DNA from: Wolbachia endosymbiont of Folsomia candida
Lineage (GTDB): Bacteria; Pseudomonadota; Alphaproteobacteria; Rickettsiales; Anaplasmataceae
DNA: 64,000 nucleotides
Direction: 5' to 3'
NCBI RefSeq assembly: GCF_001931755.2
Contig: NZ_CP015510.2
Location: 1,240,001-1,304,000, forward strand
Below, one piece after another: positions 53,118 through 61,952 of the stretch (position 1 is its first letter; the number at the start of each line of letters is the position of its first letter). The position numbers and the translations under genes were made by a program. The notes beneath the pieces were generated by a model. That model had not been told where the DNA came from, did not search any database, and was given only the letters and a program-made list of their open reading frames with translations.

Positions 53118-53238
53118 TACTCTTTTCAATCTCTCTTAAGATTTTTTTACTTTTCATATAGCAAGAGAAAGTGAAAAACAATTCTCCTATAATCAATGTA
53201 AAGCTAATAAGATAAGCAAAAAACACATACGTATTCAT
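53101..53238 (-). CDS. ccmD: Small heme exporter protein CcmD
   Basis: A 45-residue protein: [20 protein letters not shown], one membrane helix, then a basic helical tail ([17 protein letters not shown]). This is the CcmD plan: one helix with a cytoplasmic positive tail; it stabilises the CcmABC-CcmE heme export complex. It is very short. Its ATG overlaps the birA stop (ATGA), and its end overlaps the ccmE start by 17 bases, so the three are translationally coupled. Its place before ccmE supports the call. Confidence 0.8.
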   Translation of the reverse strand: MNTYVFFAYLISFTLIIGELFFTFSCYMKSKKILREIEKSNEKKT

Positions 53239-54191
53239 AATGTATCATCGATAAATAACTCTCCTGCATCAAAATAAATTAAGCTTCCATCTTTTTGCTG
53301 CAATACTAATCTACCACTTTTATCTATATCAGTAAAAGCTCCTTCATACAATTTGTCAGATAATTTTATACTGATTTGCTTATTTAGCTTAAATGCTCTT
53401 TGTAACCACATTGCTCTTATAGCAAGAAATCCACTAAGTAGCCACTCTTTTCTTAGTTTATTAAAGTTTGTTATTAATTCTTTTAGTAAATCTAAAGGTG
53501 TCATGCAAGTAGCGGACGCTGGAATCCATGCTTCTTTTTGGATCCCAGTGTCAGGCACTGGGATGACACTGGGTTGTGCAAAAAATCTACTAATACACGT
53601 TGCCTCCGCCAGTGGCGCATGATTAATATTAATCCCAATTCCTATAATGAGCCAATTCGAATTGGATTTTCTTTCAAGTAATATTCCACTGATTTTTTTA
53701 CCATCAATTAGAATATCGTTTGGCCATTTATACTGAATGTTACTGTCATTCATTAATGAAAGTAACGTGTTCCCTACGGCAAGAGCTGCAATAAAAGTCA
53801 ATTCTGTTAATTTGTTTACATCTGTTTTTTGGTTCATTGCCCCTCTTCCTGTCATTCCAGTCCGTGACGCTGGAATCCACACTTTTTTTCCTGGATCCGA
53901 GTAGTCAGCTACTTGGATGACAGGATGGGTTGCTGGGATGACACCAAAGTGTGCTGCTGATTCCTCACTTAGATCATGGTTGTGCAAGGGTTCTATAATT
54001 AAGCTCGCATAAAAATTACCCTCAGGAGAGACCCAGCTTTTTCCAGTGCGTCCCCTGCCATTTGTTTGTTTGTCAGCGATAATAACTGTTTCAGTTGATA
54101 TTTCTTTATCAATTAAATCACGTGCTTCTTCATTAGTGCTTGAAACTTCTTTGTAGTGATGGATATGAAAATTTTCGAATACTTCAACCAT
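53235..54191 (-). CDS. birA: Biotin-[acetyl-CoA-carboxylase] ligase, with two in-frame repeat inserts
   Basis: About 318 residues; the enzyme joins biotin to the carboxylase carrier protein. It lacks the N-terminal repressor domain. Motifs: HHYKEVSSTNEEARDLI, GRGRTGKSWVSPEGNFYASL (ATP/biotin loop), KWPNDILIDGKKISGILLE, and the C-terminal beta domain ending YFDAGELFID. Two foreign stretches break the family's sequence: about 45 residues after EPLHNHDLSEESA and about 27 after ATCISRFFA, both from palindromic repeats. The second lies between two core helices. I chose ATG 54191 (MVEVFENFHIHH), which overlaps the stop of the upstream gene. Activity with the inserts is expected because the gene is kept open. 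Confidence 0.92.
   Translation of the reverse strand: MVEVFENFHIHHYKEVSSTNEEARDLIDKEISTETVIIADKQTNGRGRTGKSWVSPEGNFYASLIIEPLHNHDLSEESAAHFGVIPATHPVIQVADYSDPGKKVWIPASRTGMTGRGAMNQKTDVNKLTELTFIAALAVGNTLLSLMNDSNIQYKWPNDILIDGKKISGILLERKSNSNWLIIGIGININHAPLAEATCISRFFAQPSVIPVPDTGIQKEAWIPASATCMTPLDLLKELITNFNKLRKEWLLSGFLAIRAMWLQRAFKLNKQISIKLSDKLYEGAFTDIDKSGRLVLQQKDGSLIYFDAGELFIDDTL
53499..53579. repeat. Palindromic repeat insert in birA (C-terminal)
   Basis: It contains ATCCCAGTGTCAGGCACTG... (palindrome 53542-53564) and a half copy of the CGCTGGAATCC form before it. It is translated as VIPVPDTGIQKEAWIPASAT on the minus strand. The frame is kept open. Confidence 0.85.
53840..53955. repeat. Palindromic repeat insert in birA (N-terminal)
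   Basis: A palindrome ATTCCAGTCCGTGACGCTGG... (53854-53876) is followed by two more half-copies of the CTGGATCC...GGATGACAGG type. It is translated in frame, giving HFGVIPATHPVIQVADYSD and WIPASRTGMT. Confidence 0.85.
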
Positions 54192-55881
54192 TACTACGGC
54201 TAGGAGAACCTGATAGTGGTTGCATACTGACATATTGCTGATTATTTACATCCCACAACATCGCACTAGGACCACTTTCTATATTTTGATCTTGTGTACT
54301 ATACTCTAGCACAACAGAATTGGGTGATTCTATATTTCCATATAGTGGTTGGCCAGTAGAACTTACATAAAATCCGAAATCATTAGGACCTTCTTCATTA
54401 TCGCTAAAATATTGATCGATTTCCTCTTCATTATTAGTACTTTGATTACTTTGTGCACTATATTCGACTATAACAGGATCAATGCTGTCAAAATTTCTAT
54501 TATTTACATCGTAGGCTGGTAAATCAGATCGTACTACCCGATTCACTCTAGGTTGTTGCAAAGAGATATTAATACTTCCTCCCACCATCATAGAACCAGG
54601 TATGGATGATGATAAATCGCTCTCACCAGGATGATTTTGCCTGTAATGCATTATATCATGCACGTTATTCAATGGTGGCATAGAATTTGGCACAGTGCTA
54701 CTTAAATAGCTACTACCAAAATCATCGTTAATCATACTCATATGAGCAGCGTCCATGGAATTAAGTGCTTGTCCAGTAGCGCTATTATAATACCCTTGCT
54801 CTACTACAAAACCAGCTTGATTATGTTGCTGTGCACGTTCAGCAAGCGCTGTCTTCAATTGAATAGCGATCGGTAAGCTAGATTGTTGATCATATGAACT
54901 ATTACTACAATCTGATGATACGCTAGAAGAAGATGAGCCATTTAGGCTACTCAGAGGTGATGTGCTCCATGAAGATGATGACGAATCTGATGATGCGCTA
55001 TAATGTGATCCATATAGGCTACTTATAAACGAAGATAATGATGGTTCTTCTTCCTGATAAAATGTCCTATCCTCATTTTGTGTCCCACAATTTTGAACAG
55101 AATGACTAGAATATCTAGAACCATTATGTCCATCTACAACAATTGATGGTAATTTTGGAAATGGTCGGAATTGATTCATGCTATTTAGAGGTTCTATGGG
55201 AGGAGAAGGAGGCAATGAATCTTCTGTACTGTTATATAATACCTTCACCCTAGTTTGTTGAGAAGGACTTGGAAGAAGATTCCTAGCATTCCTTAAACTA
55301 TGATGTGCACCCGATGGCAAATTAGGAAGTGGTAAAGATTCTAGGTTATTCATAGGAGAAATTGGCTCTGGATATGGTGGCAACGATGGTAACGATTCTT
55401 TTGTTTGCTCAGCTTGCTGCTCAGCACTATCACCATTATCCATAAAATTAGTATCTTCTTCATGTTGCGGTGTTTCCATCTCTTCTATTAAATTATCACC
55501 TGGTTGTTGTTGTAGAACAGGAGTAACTAACTCTTCGGGCTCTTGTGGAAGCAACGGTGGCGTAGGAATAGGCACAGCTTGCTCTTCTTCTTGTACTAAG
55601 CTTTGTCCTTCTTCTTCATTTTTACTTCTTGGTTCTCCACTAACCTCATTAGATTTACCTTTACTGCACATGGCAGAAACAGCTAATACACCTAACGTGA
55701 TTACCGAAGCTAATGCGACCATTGCAGAAATAGCAAAAATTACGATAGGCGCCGCAGAAACCACCACACCAGATTTAATTGCTAAAGCAACATAAGGAAA
55801 ATACAAAACAGCTACAGTGCTAGATCCACCTAGTAAGACAGCGGCAATTGCAAATTTTAAAACAGTTTTTCTTTTACTCAT
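54184..55881 (-). CDS. Membrane-anchored Pro/Ser-rich protein (565 aa)
   Basis: It begins with two hydrophobic helices separated by a short turn (about 10-32 and 36-72: FAIAAVLLGGSSTVAVLYF and VIFAISAMVALASVITLGVL), a hairpin like that of bacterial inclusion membrane proteins. The rest is long and disordered: acidic Gln/Glu/Pro (about 85-190), Pro/Ser (190-270), a Ser run near 290-330 (SASSDSSSSSWSTSP), and Asn/Ser/Tyr-rich parts with repeated S.TGQ.L and VxEYS.Q motifs. No known domain. It lies between nuoN and birA on the same strand. A host-facing role is inferred. Confidence 0.6.
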   Translation of the reverse strand: MSKRKTVLKFAIAAVLLGGSSTVAVLYFPYVALAIKSGVVVSAAPIVIFAISAMVALASVITLGVLAVSAMCSKGKSNEVSGEPRSKNEEEGQSLVQEEEQAVPIPTPPLLPQEPEELVTPVLQQQPGDNLIEEMETPQHEEDTNFMDNGDSAEQQAEQTKESLPSLPPYPEPISPMNNLESLPLPNLPSGAHHSLRNARNLLPSPSQQTRVKVLYNSTEDSLPPSPPIEPLNSMNQFRPFPKLPSIVVDGHNGSRYSSHSVQNCGTQNEDRTFYQEEEPSLSSFISSLYGSHYSASSDSSSSSWSTSPLSSLNGSSSSSVSSDCSNSSYDQQSSLPIAIQLKTALAERAQQHNQAGFVVEQGYYNSATGQALNSMDAAHMSMINDDFGSSYLSSTVPNSMPPLNNVHDIMHYRQNHPGESDLSSSIPGSMMVGGSINISLQQPRVNRVVRSDLPAYDVNNRNFDSIDPVIVEYSAQSNQSTNNEEEIDQYFSDNEEGPNDFGFYVSSTGQPLYGNIESPNSVVLEYSTQDQNIESGPSAMLWDVNNQQYVSMQPLSGSPSRSNG

Positions 55882-55931
55882 TTTTCTCCCCAGAAAATAT
55901 TAAAAATCAATTAATTATAAACACTAACTCA

Positions 55932-57320
55932 CTAATTTGTCAATGCACTAAGCAATAAATAAAGATCTTCTACATATAAGAAAAGAATGAGATTGACCAA
56001 TGAGGCTACTATAGTAACCACAAGCAAACCTTTGGAACAATCAATTTTACTACTGCTAACCTTATCAAAATACATAGCTTTCATGATATTTAGATAGTAG
56101 TAACACGATATTACGCTCGCTATCACTAAAACTAAAGATAAACTAATAAAGCCAGAGTTTATTAAGCTTTTGAATATAAAAAATTTAGCAAAAAAACCTG
56201 CAAGCGGCGGTATTCCTGACATCGAAAGTAGTAGCAAAGAAAGGTGAAAAGCTAAAATCGGTTGTTTTTTTCCTATACCAGATAAATTCGCAATGTTGCA
56301 ATCATCATCGTCAATTTGTATGAAATATGAAAATAACCCTATACTTGTGATGATATATATCACCAAATACATCAATGCACTACTTATTCCAGCTTGTGTG
56401 AAGATAGAAAGTGCGGCAAATATAAAACCAACGTGACCGATTGAACTGTAAGCAAACAATCTTTTCAAATTTTTCTGGCGCAAAGCCCCAAAAGCTGAAA
56501 TAAGGACAGATAATACTGAAACGTATATGAGGATAGGCTGAACGTATTTTTGTATACCAACCAACTCTTCATTAATGAAGCGAATTAAAAATACTAAAAG
56601 CGTAGCTTTTGGAGCAGTAGAAAAGAATGCAGTGACTATAGTTGGAGCACCTTGATAAACATCAGGAGCCCACATATGAAAAGGAGCAACAGCTAATTTA
56701 AAGCATAAGCCAATCAGAATAAAAACCAATCCGAAAACTATTCCATAAGTTATTTGATTGTTTTGCAAAAATAAACTGAGCTCAGAGAAATTGGTTTGCC
56801 CTGTATATCCATAAAGTAATGACATGCCATACAGCATAATGCATGAGGACAAAGCGCTAAGCGTGAAATATTTTACCCCAGCTTCACATGAGTAAACTGA
56901 ATCTCTATTAAAGCTCGCAAGAACATATAAAGGTATACTCATTAGCTCAAAAGCTAAGTAAAAAGAAATCAGACTATTTGCTGACACTAAAGTTATCATG
57001 CCAAACAGCGAAAAAAGAATCAATATGGAAAATTCATATTTATAGCTATATTTTGATAGGTTCAGCAGTAAAAGTACTAAAATCCCTGTGCTAAGAATTA
57101 ACCCTTGGGCCGATCTAATGTATAAATTGAGCTTTAATAACGAATTAAAGAGAAAAATGTCATTAATTTCGACCGAAAAAATTAAAATAATCAAAGTGAC
57201 CACTGTGCAACCAAGCACTAGTAGGTTAGTGACACGGCGGTTAAATATAATTCCAAGCAGCAGTAGTATTAATGAGGAGATAATAGAGAACGTTTCTGGC
57301 AATATCTGTAGATAATTCAT
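55932..57320 (-). CDS. nuoN: NADH-quinone oxidoreductase subunit N
   Basis: 462 residues, about 13-14 membrane helices: a proton-pumping antiporter-like subunit of complex I. Landmarks are YLAFELMSIPLYVLASFNRD, the GLCFKLAVAPFHMWAPDVYQ motif (channel Lys/His) and KNLKRLFAYSSIGHVGFI. The start overlaps the nuoM stop by four bases (ATGA). Confidence 0.96.
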   Translation of the reverse strand: MNYLQILPETFSIISSLILLLLGIIFNRRVTNLLVLGCTVVTLIILIFSVEINDIFLFNSLLKLNLYIRSAQGLILSTGILVLLLLNLSKYSYKYEFSILILFSLFGMITLVSANSLISFYLAFELMSIPLYVLASFNRDSVYSCEAGVKYFTLSALSSCIMLYGMSLLYGYTGQTNFSELSLFLQNNQITYGIVFGLVFILIGLCFKLAVAPFHMWAPDVYQGAPTIVTAFFSTAPKATLLVFLIRFINEELVGIQKYVQPILIYVSVLSVLISAFGALRQKNLKRLFAYSSIGHVGFIFAALSIFTQAGISSALMYLVIYIITSIGLFSYFIQIDDDDCNIANLSGIGKKQPILAFHLSLLLLSMSGIPPLAGFFAKFFIFKSLINSGFISLSLVLVIASVISCYYYLNIMKAMYFDKVSSSKIDCSKGLLVVTIVASLVNLILFLYVEDLYLLLSALTN

Positions 57321-58759
57321 AGCGTATTATATTTGACTAACAAATTCGCCATGCACGGCTTCAAATAACTAAGTACAAGCGTTGGGTAAAACCCAAGAAA
57401 AATAACGAACGCTGCAAGCAGAACTAGAACAGATAACTCTATTTTATCCAAACGATTATTTAATAAGTTAGAATAGCTAACACCCCATATTGCCTGCTTA
57501 CACAAATTCAGCATATATATAGCACTTAAAATAGTGCCAAGCGCAATGAAACCTGTGAAAAATTTGATGCTCTTAAATATTCCAACCATAGCCAAAAACT
57601 CACCTATAAATCCAGATGTGCCAGGCAGACCTATTGAAGCCATTGAAAACAAAATGAACATGAATCCAAACCTTGGCATTGTGTTTACTATACCAAAATA
57701 TTTTGCAATTTTTAAGGTTCCAGTTCTAGTATAGAGCATTCCAACGCATAAGAATAACGCAGCAGAAATAAGACCGTGACTAATCATTTGGAATACAGCC
57801 CCAAGCACCCCCTCTTCATTAAAAGAGAACAGTCCGGCAGTCACAATTCCCATATGAGCTATCGAAGAATAGGCTATTAATTTCTTTATGTCATCCTGAG
57901 CAAACGCAACTAAAGATGCATATATTACTGCAATGGCACTGAGAACAATAACGAAATTTGCAAAGTGTAAACTTGCATCAGGAAGCATCGGAATAGAGAA
58001 TCTTAAAAATCCATATCCTCCCATTTTGATAAGCAGACCAGCTAAAATCACAGATCCAGAAGTTGGTGACTGCACATGCGCATCAGGCAGCCAAGTATGA
58101 AATGGAAACATCGGCACTTTTATTGCAAAAGAAACAAAAAATGCAATCCACAGCAATGACTGCACTTTGAAGTCAAGGTTTGGCATTACCTTAGTTAATT
58201 CTTGTATATTAAGCGTTCCAAAGATACTGTAAATGTATACCAACCCAAGCAGAAATAATAACGAGCCAGTGAGCGTATAGAGAAACAATTTAAATGTTGC
58301 ATACACCCTTTGCTTCCCCCCCCAAACGCCAATAATAAAAAACATTGGTATTAAAACAGCTTCAAAAAACACATAAAAGCTTATGGCATTGAGTGAAATA
58401 AAGAACCCTATTACAAAACTCTCAAGCAGCAGAAATAAAGCCATGTATGGCTTTAGATTCGTATCAGTCATTTTACAATTGTAGAGTATACAAATGACAA
58501 ACAAAAAAGTTGTCAATAAAAGGAAAAGTAGTGATATTCCATCCACCCCTATCCCAACATCTTTGATCGGGTAACTTACAAATTGAAAGTCCGAATTGTT
58601 ATAATCAAACTCTACAAAAATTATAACACTGAGCAAAAATGGAAGAACAGTAAAAAATAGTGATATAAGCCTTAAGTATAGAGACTTATGATCAATCTTT
58701 ACTAAAGATAAAATTATAGCTCCGACTATCGGAAGCAAAAATATACTAAGTAACAACAC
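57317..58759 (-). CDS. nuoM: NADH-quinone oxidoreductase subunit M
   Basis: 480 residues, 13-14 helices, the second antiporter-like subunit. It shows FYVFFEAVLIPMFFIIGVWG, FAIKVPMFPFHTWLPDAHVQ and QDDIKKLIAYSSIAHMG, and later SIGLPGTSGFIGEFL, the subunit M landmarks. It begins 3 bases after the nuoL stop. Confidence 0.97.
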   Translation of the reverse strand: MLLLSIFLLPIVGAIILSLVKIDHKSLYLRLISLFFTVLPFLLSVIIFVEFDYNNSDFQFVSYPIKDVGIGVDGISLLFLLLTTFLFVICILYNCKMTDTNLKPYMALFLLLESFVIGFFISLNAISFYVFFEAVLIPMFFIIGVWGGKQRVYATFKLFLYTLTGSLLFLLGLVYIYSIFGTLNIQELTKVMPNLDFKVQSLLWIAFFVSFAIKVPMFPFHTWLPDAHVQSPTSGSVILAGLLIKMGGYGFLRFSIPMLPDASLHFANFVIVLSAIAVIYASLVAFAQDDIKKLIAYSSIAHMGIVTAGLFSFNEEGVLGAVFQMISHGLISAALFLCVGMLYTRTGTLKIAKYFGIVNTMPRFGFMFILFSMASIGLPGTSGFIGEFLAMVGIFKSIKFFTGFIALGTILSAIYMLNLCKQAIWGVSYSNLLNNRLDKIELSVLVLLAAFVIFLGFYPTLVLSYLKPCMANLLVKYNTL

Positions 58760-58762
58760 TTT

Positions 58763-60619
58763 CTATTTCATTCCAATAATATATAAAGCACCAATTATTA
58801 AACTAACAAACATAATAAATGCATAATCAAATATATAGCCAGTTTGCAATTTTATAGAGTTTTTTGAACATCTGTTAACAACACTTACAATACCATTTGG
58901 TCCAAATGAATCAATAACTTTAACATCGAACTTCCATAAGAGCCTAGATATAAGCCTTATTGGTGCGATTATCACAAACTCATACACTTCATCAAAGTAC
59001 CATTTATTCTGTAAAAACCTAAGTAAAAATTTGCTCTTAATTTGTTTAACTAATTGATAGTGATAAATAAGGTAGGCAAGTGCTATTCCACTTAGACTCA
59101 CTAAAGTTGGTAAAAGCTTTATAAAAAAGTTGTGAACTTCATGCCCATCAGTAACCACTAGACTTGATTTCCAAAACTCATTGCTAGTGATATTCAAAAT
59201 ATTTTCTCCCCATATTCCAGAAAACACAGACCCAAATGCAAGAATAAGTAGAGGTATAAGCATAATTTTTGGTGCTTCATGCACTTTCAAGTTACCTTGT
59301 GCTTTACCGTGGAACACAAGGAGTAATAATCTCCAAGAATAAAATGCTGTAAAGAATGCAACGATTAAGCTTATCACAAAAGCAAAACTATCAGTACTAT
59401 AAGCGTGTTCAATGATTAAATCCTTTGAGTAAAAACCCGCAAATGGAAACACACCAGAAAGCGCAAGAGACCCAATCCACATAAGAGCATAGGTGTAAGG
59501 AATTTTCTTCCAGCAGTTTCCCATTTTCTGAATATTTTGTTCATGATGCATCGCATGAATTACATTTCCTGCACCAAGAAACAGAAGTGCTTTAAAAAAA
59601 GCATGTGTCATTAAATGGAAGATAGCGATGTTATAGGCAGAAAGCCCACACGCCATAAACATATAACCAAGTTGACTGCATGTTGAATAAGCAATTATCT
59701 TCTTTATGTCATTCTGGGTAATCGCAACCGTAGCTGCAAAAAAAGCAGTAAGTGCCCCAACAATAACTATTAACTCCCTTGCAACATTTGATAATTCAAA
59801 GAGCGGAGAACATTTTGCTATTAAAAATATACCTGCTGTTACCATAGTTGCAGCATGAATGAGTGCAGAAACAGGAGTTGGTCCTTCCATTGCATCTGGT
59901 AACCAAACATGTAGACCAAGTTGCGCGGATTTTCCCATACAGCCAATAAAAAGTAATATGCATATTATGTGAATAGTTTTGAATTCACAACAGAACGCTT
60001 TAATGTTCTGAGTGCCAAGCAAATCGGCTGTATCAAATATATACGCAAATTCTAAAGAATGAAATGTGTAATAAATAAGAAAAATTCCAATCAACAGTGC
60101 AAAGTCCCCTACCCTATTTACAATAAAAGCTTTGATTGCCGCATTATTGGCAGAATATTTTTGAAACCAAAACCCTATCAGTAAATAAGAGCATAAACCA
60201 ACTCCTTCCCAGCCGAAGAAAAGTTGTACAAAATTGTCACTTACTACGAGCACAATCATGCAAAATGTAAACAGTGATAAATAAGAGAAAAATCTCGCTT
60301 TTCCCTTATCATGCTTCATATAACCGATGGAATAGAGGTGCACAACCAGCGAAACTGTAGTAATAACAATCAACATTAAAGACGAGAGAGCATCAACATT
60401 AATCGCCCAATTTAACTTTAGTACGCTTAATGAAAAGAGAGGAAATAAAACTAAATGATGATTTTCAGAGAAGTTAAGAAAAACATACCAAGATAAAGCC
60501 GCAGATATTCCAATCCCTGCAGTTGTAATTAACTGACTAAAAATATCCTTTCTAAAAAAAGCTGCAAACAATGAACCAAGCAGTGGCAAAAATACTATTA
60601 ATTTCAGTATATCCGTCAT
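58763..60619 (-). CDS. nuoL: NADH-quinone oxidoreductase subunit L
   Basis: 618 residues, the distal antiporter-like subunit with the long lateral helix at the C-terminus. Landmarks: FFGWEGVGLCSYLLIGFW, GKSAQLGLHVWLPDAMEGPT, ALIHAATMVTAGIFLI and QNDIKKIIAYSTCSQLGYMF. Length is normal for the family. Five bases separate it from nuoK. Confidence 0.97.
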   Translation of the reverse strand: MTDILKLIVFLPLLGSLFAAFFRKDIFSQLITTAGIGISAALSWYVFLNFSENHHLVLFPLFSLSVLKLNWAINVDALSSLMLIVITTVSLVVHLYSIGYMKHDKGKARFFSYLSLFTFCMIVLVVSDNFVQLFFGWEGVGLCSYLLIGFWFQKYSANNAAIKAFIVNRVGDFALLIGIFLIYYTFHSLEFAYIFDTADLLGTQNIKAFCCEFKTIHIICILLFIGCMGKSAQLGLHVWLPDAMEGPTPVSALIHAATMVTAGIFLIAKCSPLFELSNVARELIVIVGALTAFFAATVAITQNDIKKIIAYSTCSQLGYMFMACGLSAYNIAIFHLMTHAFFKALLFLGAGNVIHAMHHEQNIQKMGNCWKKIPYTYALMWIGSLALSGVFPFAGFYSKDLIIEHAYSTDSFAFVISLIVAFFTAFYSWRLLLLVFHGKAQGNLKVHEAPKIMLIPLLILAFGSVFSGIWGENILNITSNEFWKSSLVVTDGHEVHNFFIKLLPTLVSLSGIALAYLIYHYQLVKQIKSKFLLRFLQNKWYFDEVYEFVIIAPIRLISRLLWKFDVKVIDSFGPNGIVSVVNRCSKNSIKLQTGYIFDYAFIMFVSLIIGALYIIGMK

Positions 60620-60623
60620 ACTT

Positions 60624-60932
60624 TTATTCTTTCATTAAATTTGCTTGTTCAACATCTATGTTGCCACGACTCCTATAATATACAACTAATATCGCAAGTC
60701 CAATACCCGACTCTGCTGCAGCAACAGTTAAAACAAACATAACAAAGATTTGCCCAACTATATCGTTCATAAAAGCAGAAAAAGCAACCAAGTTTATGTT
60801 GATTGCCAGCAATAATATTTCTATTGATAATAATATATTGATTATGCTTTTACGATTGATAAAGATACCACACACTCCAATAGTGAACAAAATAGCAGCA
60901 ACTATCAAAAAATGATTTAATCCTATTTCCAT
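60624..60932 (-). CDS. nuoK: NADH-quinone oxidoreductase subunit K
   Basis: 102 residues, three membrane helices: [39 protein letters not shown] with the pump-coupled Glu, and [20 protein letters not shown] with the second Glu. Its start overlaps the nuoJ end by ten bases, so translation is coupled. Confidence 0.96.
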   Translation of the reverse strand: MEIGLNHFLIVAAILFTIGVCGIFINRKSIINILLSIEILLLAININLVAFSAFMNDIVGQIFVMFVLTVAAAESGIGLAILVVYYRSRGNIDVEQANLMKE

Positions 60933-61510
60933 TCTATTCCCTTTCCAAATTGAGCTTTAACTAATTTTACAGATGAAGATTGCGTCAATTGTTTTAACAC
61001 ATTCTGTTTTTTAACCCCTTTTTTCTTATCTTGTAAAGTGAGAGCAATTGCACCAACAATAGCAACAAGTAGAAGAATACCAGAAAGATGGAAAGCATAC
61101 ATATAGTCAGTATATAGCAAATTACCAATGGCTTTTACGTTATTGGTATTATAATGTATAACATTACTTATATCAGGTGATGAGCTGAGAATGACAAAAC
61201 CAATAATTAAAAAAAATGCAACACAGAGCACAGCACCAAGTGTGTAATGCTTTGAAAAACCCTGACGCAATCTTATGTAGTCAATATCAAGCATCATAAC
61301 TACAAAAAGAAATAACACTGCAACTGCGCCGATATAGACTATTAGCACCATCATAGCGATGAATTCAGCTCCAAGAAGAATAAAAAGCACCGCTGAATTA
61401 ATGAAGGTAAAAATTAAGAATAACACTGCATGCACAGGATTTCTGACACTAATAACACAAATAGCAGATAAAATGCTAAGAATTGAAAAAAAATAAAAGA
61501 AAAAAGACAT
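60923..61510 (-). CDS. nuoJ: NADH-quinone oxidoreductase subunit J
   Basis: 195 residues, five helices: [40 protein letters not shown] (contains the pi-bulge helix) and [13 protein letters not shown]. The charged C-terminus ([13 protein letters not shown]) is cytoplasmic. It is the first gene of the visible nuoJKLMN run; nuoI or other subunits are not directly upstream, since the next gene is divergent uvrA after 440 bases. Confidence 0.96.
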   Translation of the reverse strand: MSFFFYFFSILSILSAICVISVRNPVHAVLFLIFTFINSAVLFILLGAEFIAMMVLIVYIGAVAVLFLFVVMMLDIDYIRLRQGFSKHYTLGAVLCVAFFLIIGFVILSSSPDISNVIHYNTNNVKAIGNLLYTDYMYAFHLSGILLLVAIVGAIALTLQDKKKGVKKQNVLKQLTQSSSVKLVKAQFGKGIEWK

Positions 61511-61952
61511 TAACGTACGACTTTCAACGCTACCTATCTAATTAAAGCACTATTGCAATAAAGTCAATATTATATTAAATATTTAGCACTCTATTTTCAA
61601 TATGATAGACATACTGTAATTGCTATTGACATTCTTCTCCTTTTTTAATCCATAATCCAAAATTGGCCAAAATTGGTGTTATAAGCCCAGTATTTTTTAT
61701 GATCTCATGTTGCAATAGACCTCTTGCATAACCTGTTTTCTGATAGTAATTTTTGCGTTAAAATTTGCTTACGCTCCTCAAATACATCAAGTATTCTGTG
61801 GTGCTCACCTTCATTTCTCCTAAAAATTTCTTACCATAAATTGGTTATGCAAGAGGTCTGATAATTAATAAAGTAATAAATAACAAACATATTCTTGTAA
61901 CTTCATGTGTTTTAATGATATAATGGTTGAGTATACTTAATATGATATAATT
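61511..61952. other. Spacer between divergent nuoJ and uvrA
   Basis: 442 bases. It contains the inverted-repeat element at 61717-61859 and A/T-rich flanks. Promoters for both genes must lie here; TATAAT-like sequence is seen at about 61944-61950, but it is too near the uvrA ATG (61953) for a -10 box except for leaderless starts. A more usual candidate is TATAATGG near 61918. No gene is seen. Confidence 0.4.
61717..61859. mobile_element. 143-bp inverted-repeat element (MITE-like)
   Basis: Perfect 17-bp terminal inverted repeats AGACCTCTTGCATAACC at 61717-61733 and its complement at 61843-61859 bracket a noncoding interior. No transposase is encoded and no target duplication is clear. It may be a deleted IS; its end sequence recurs in the hairpin at 42998. 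Confidence 0.75.
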
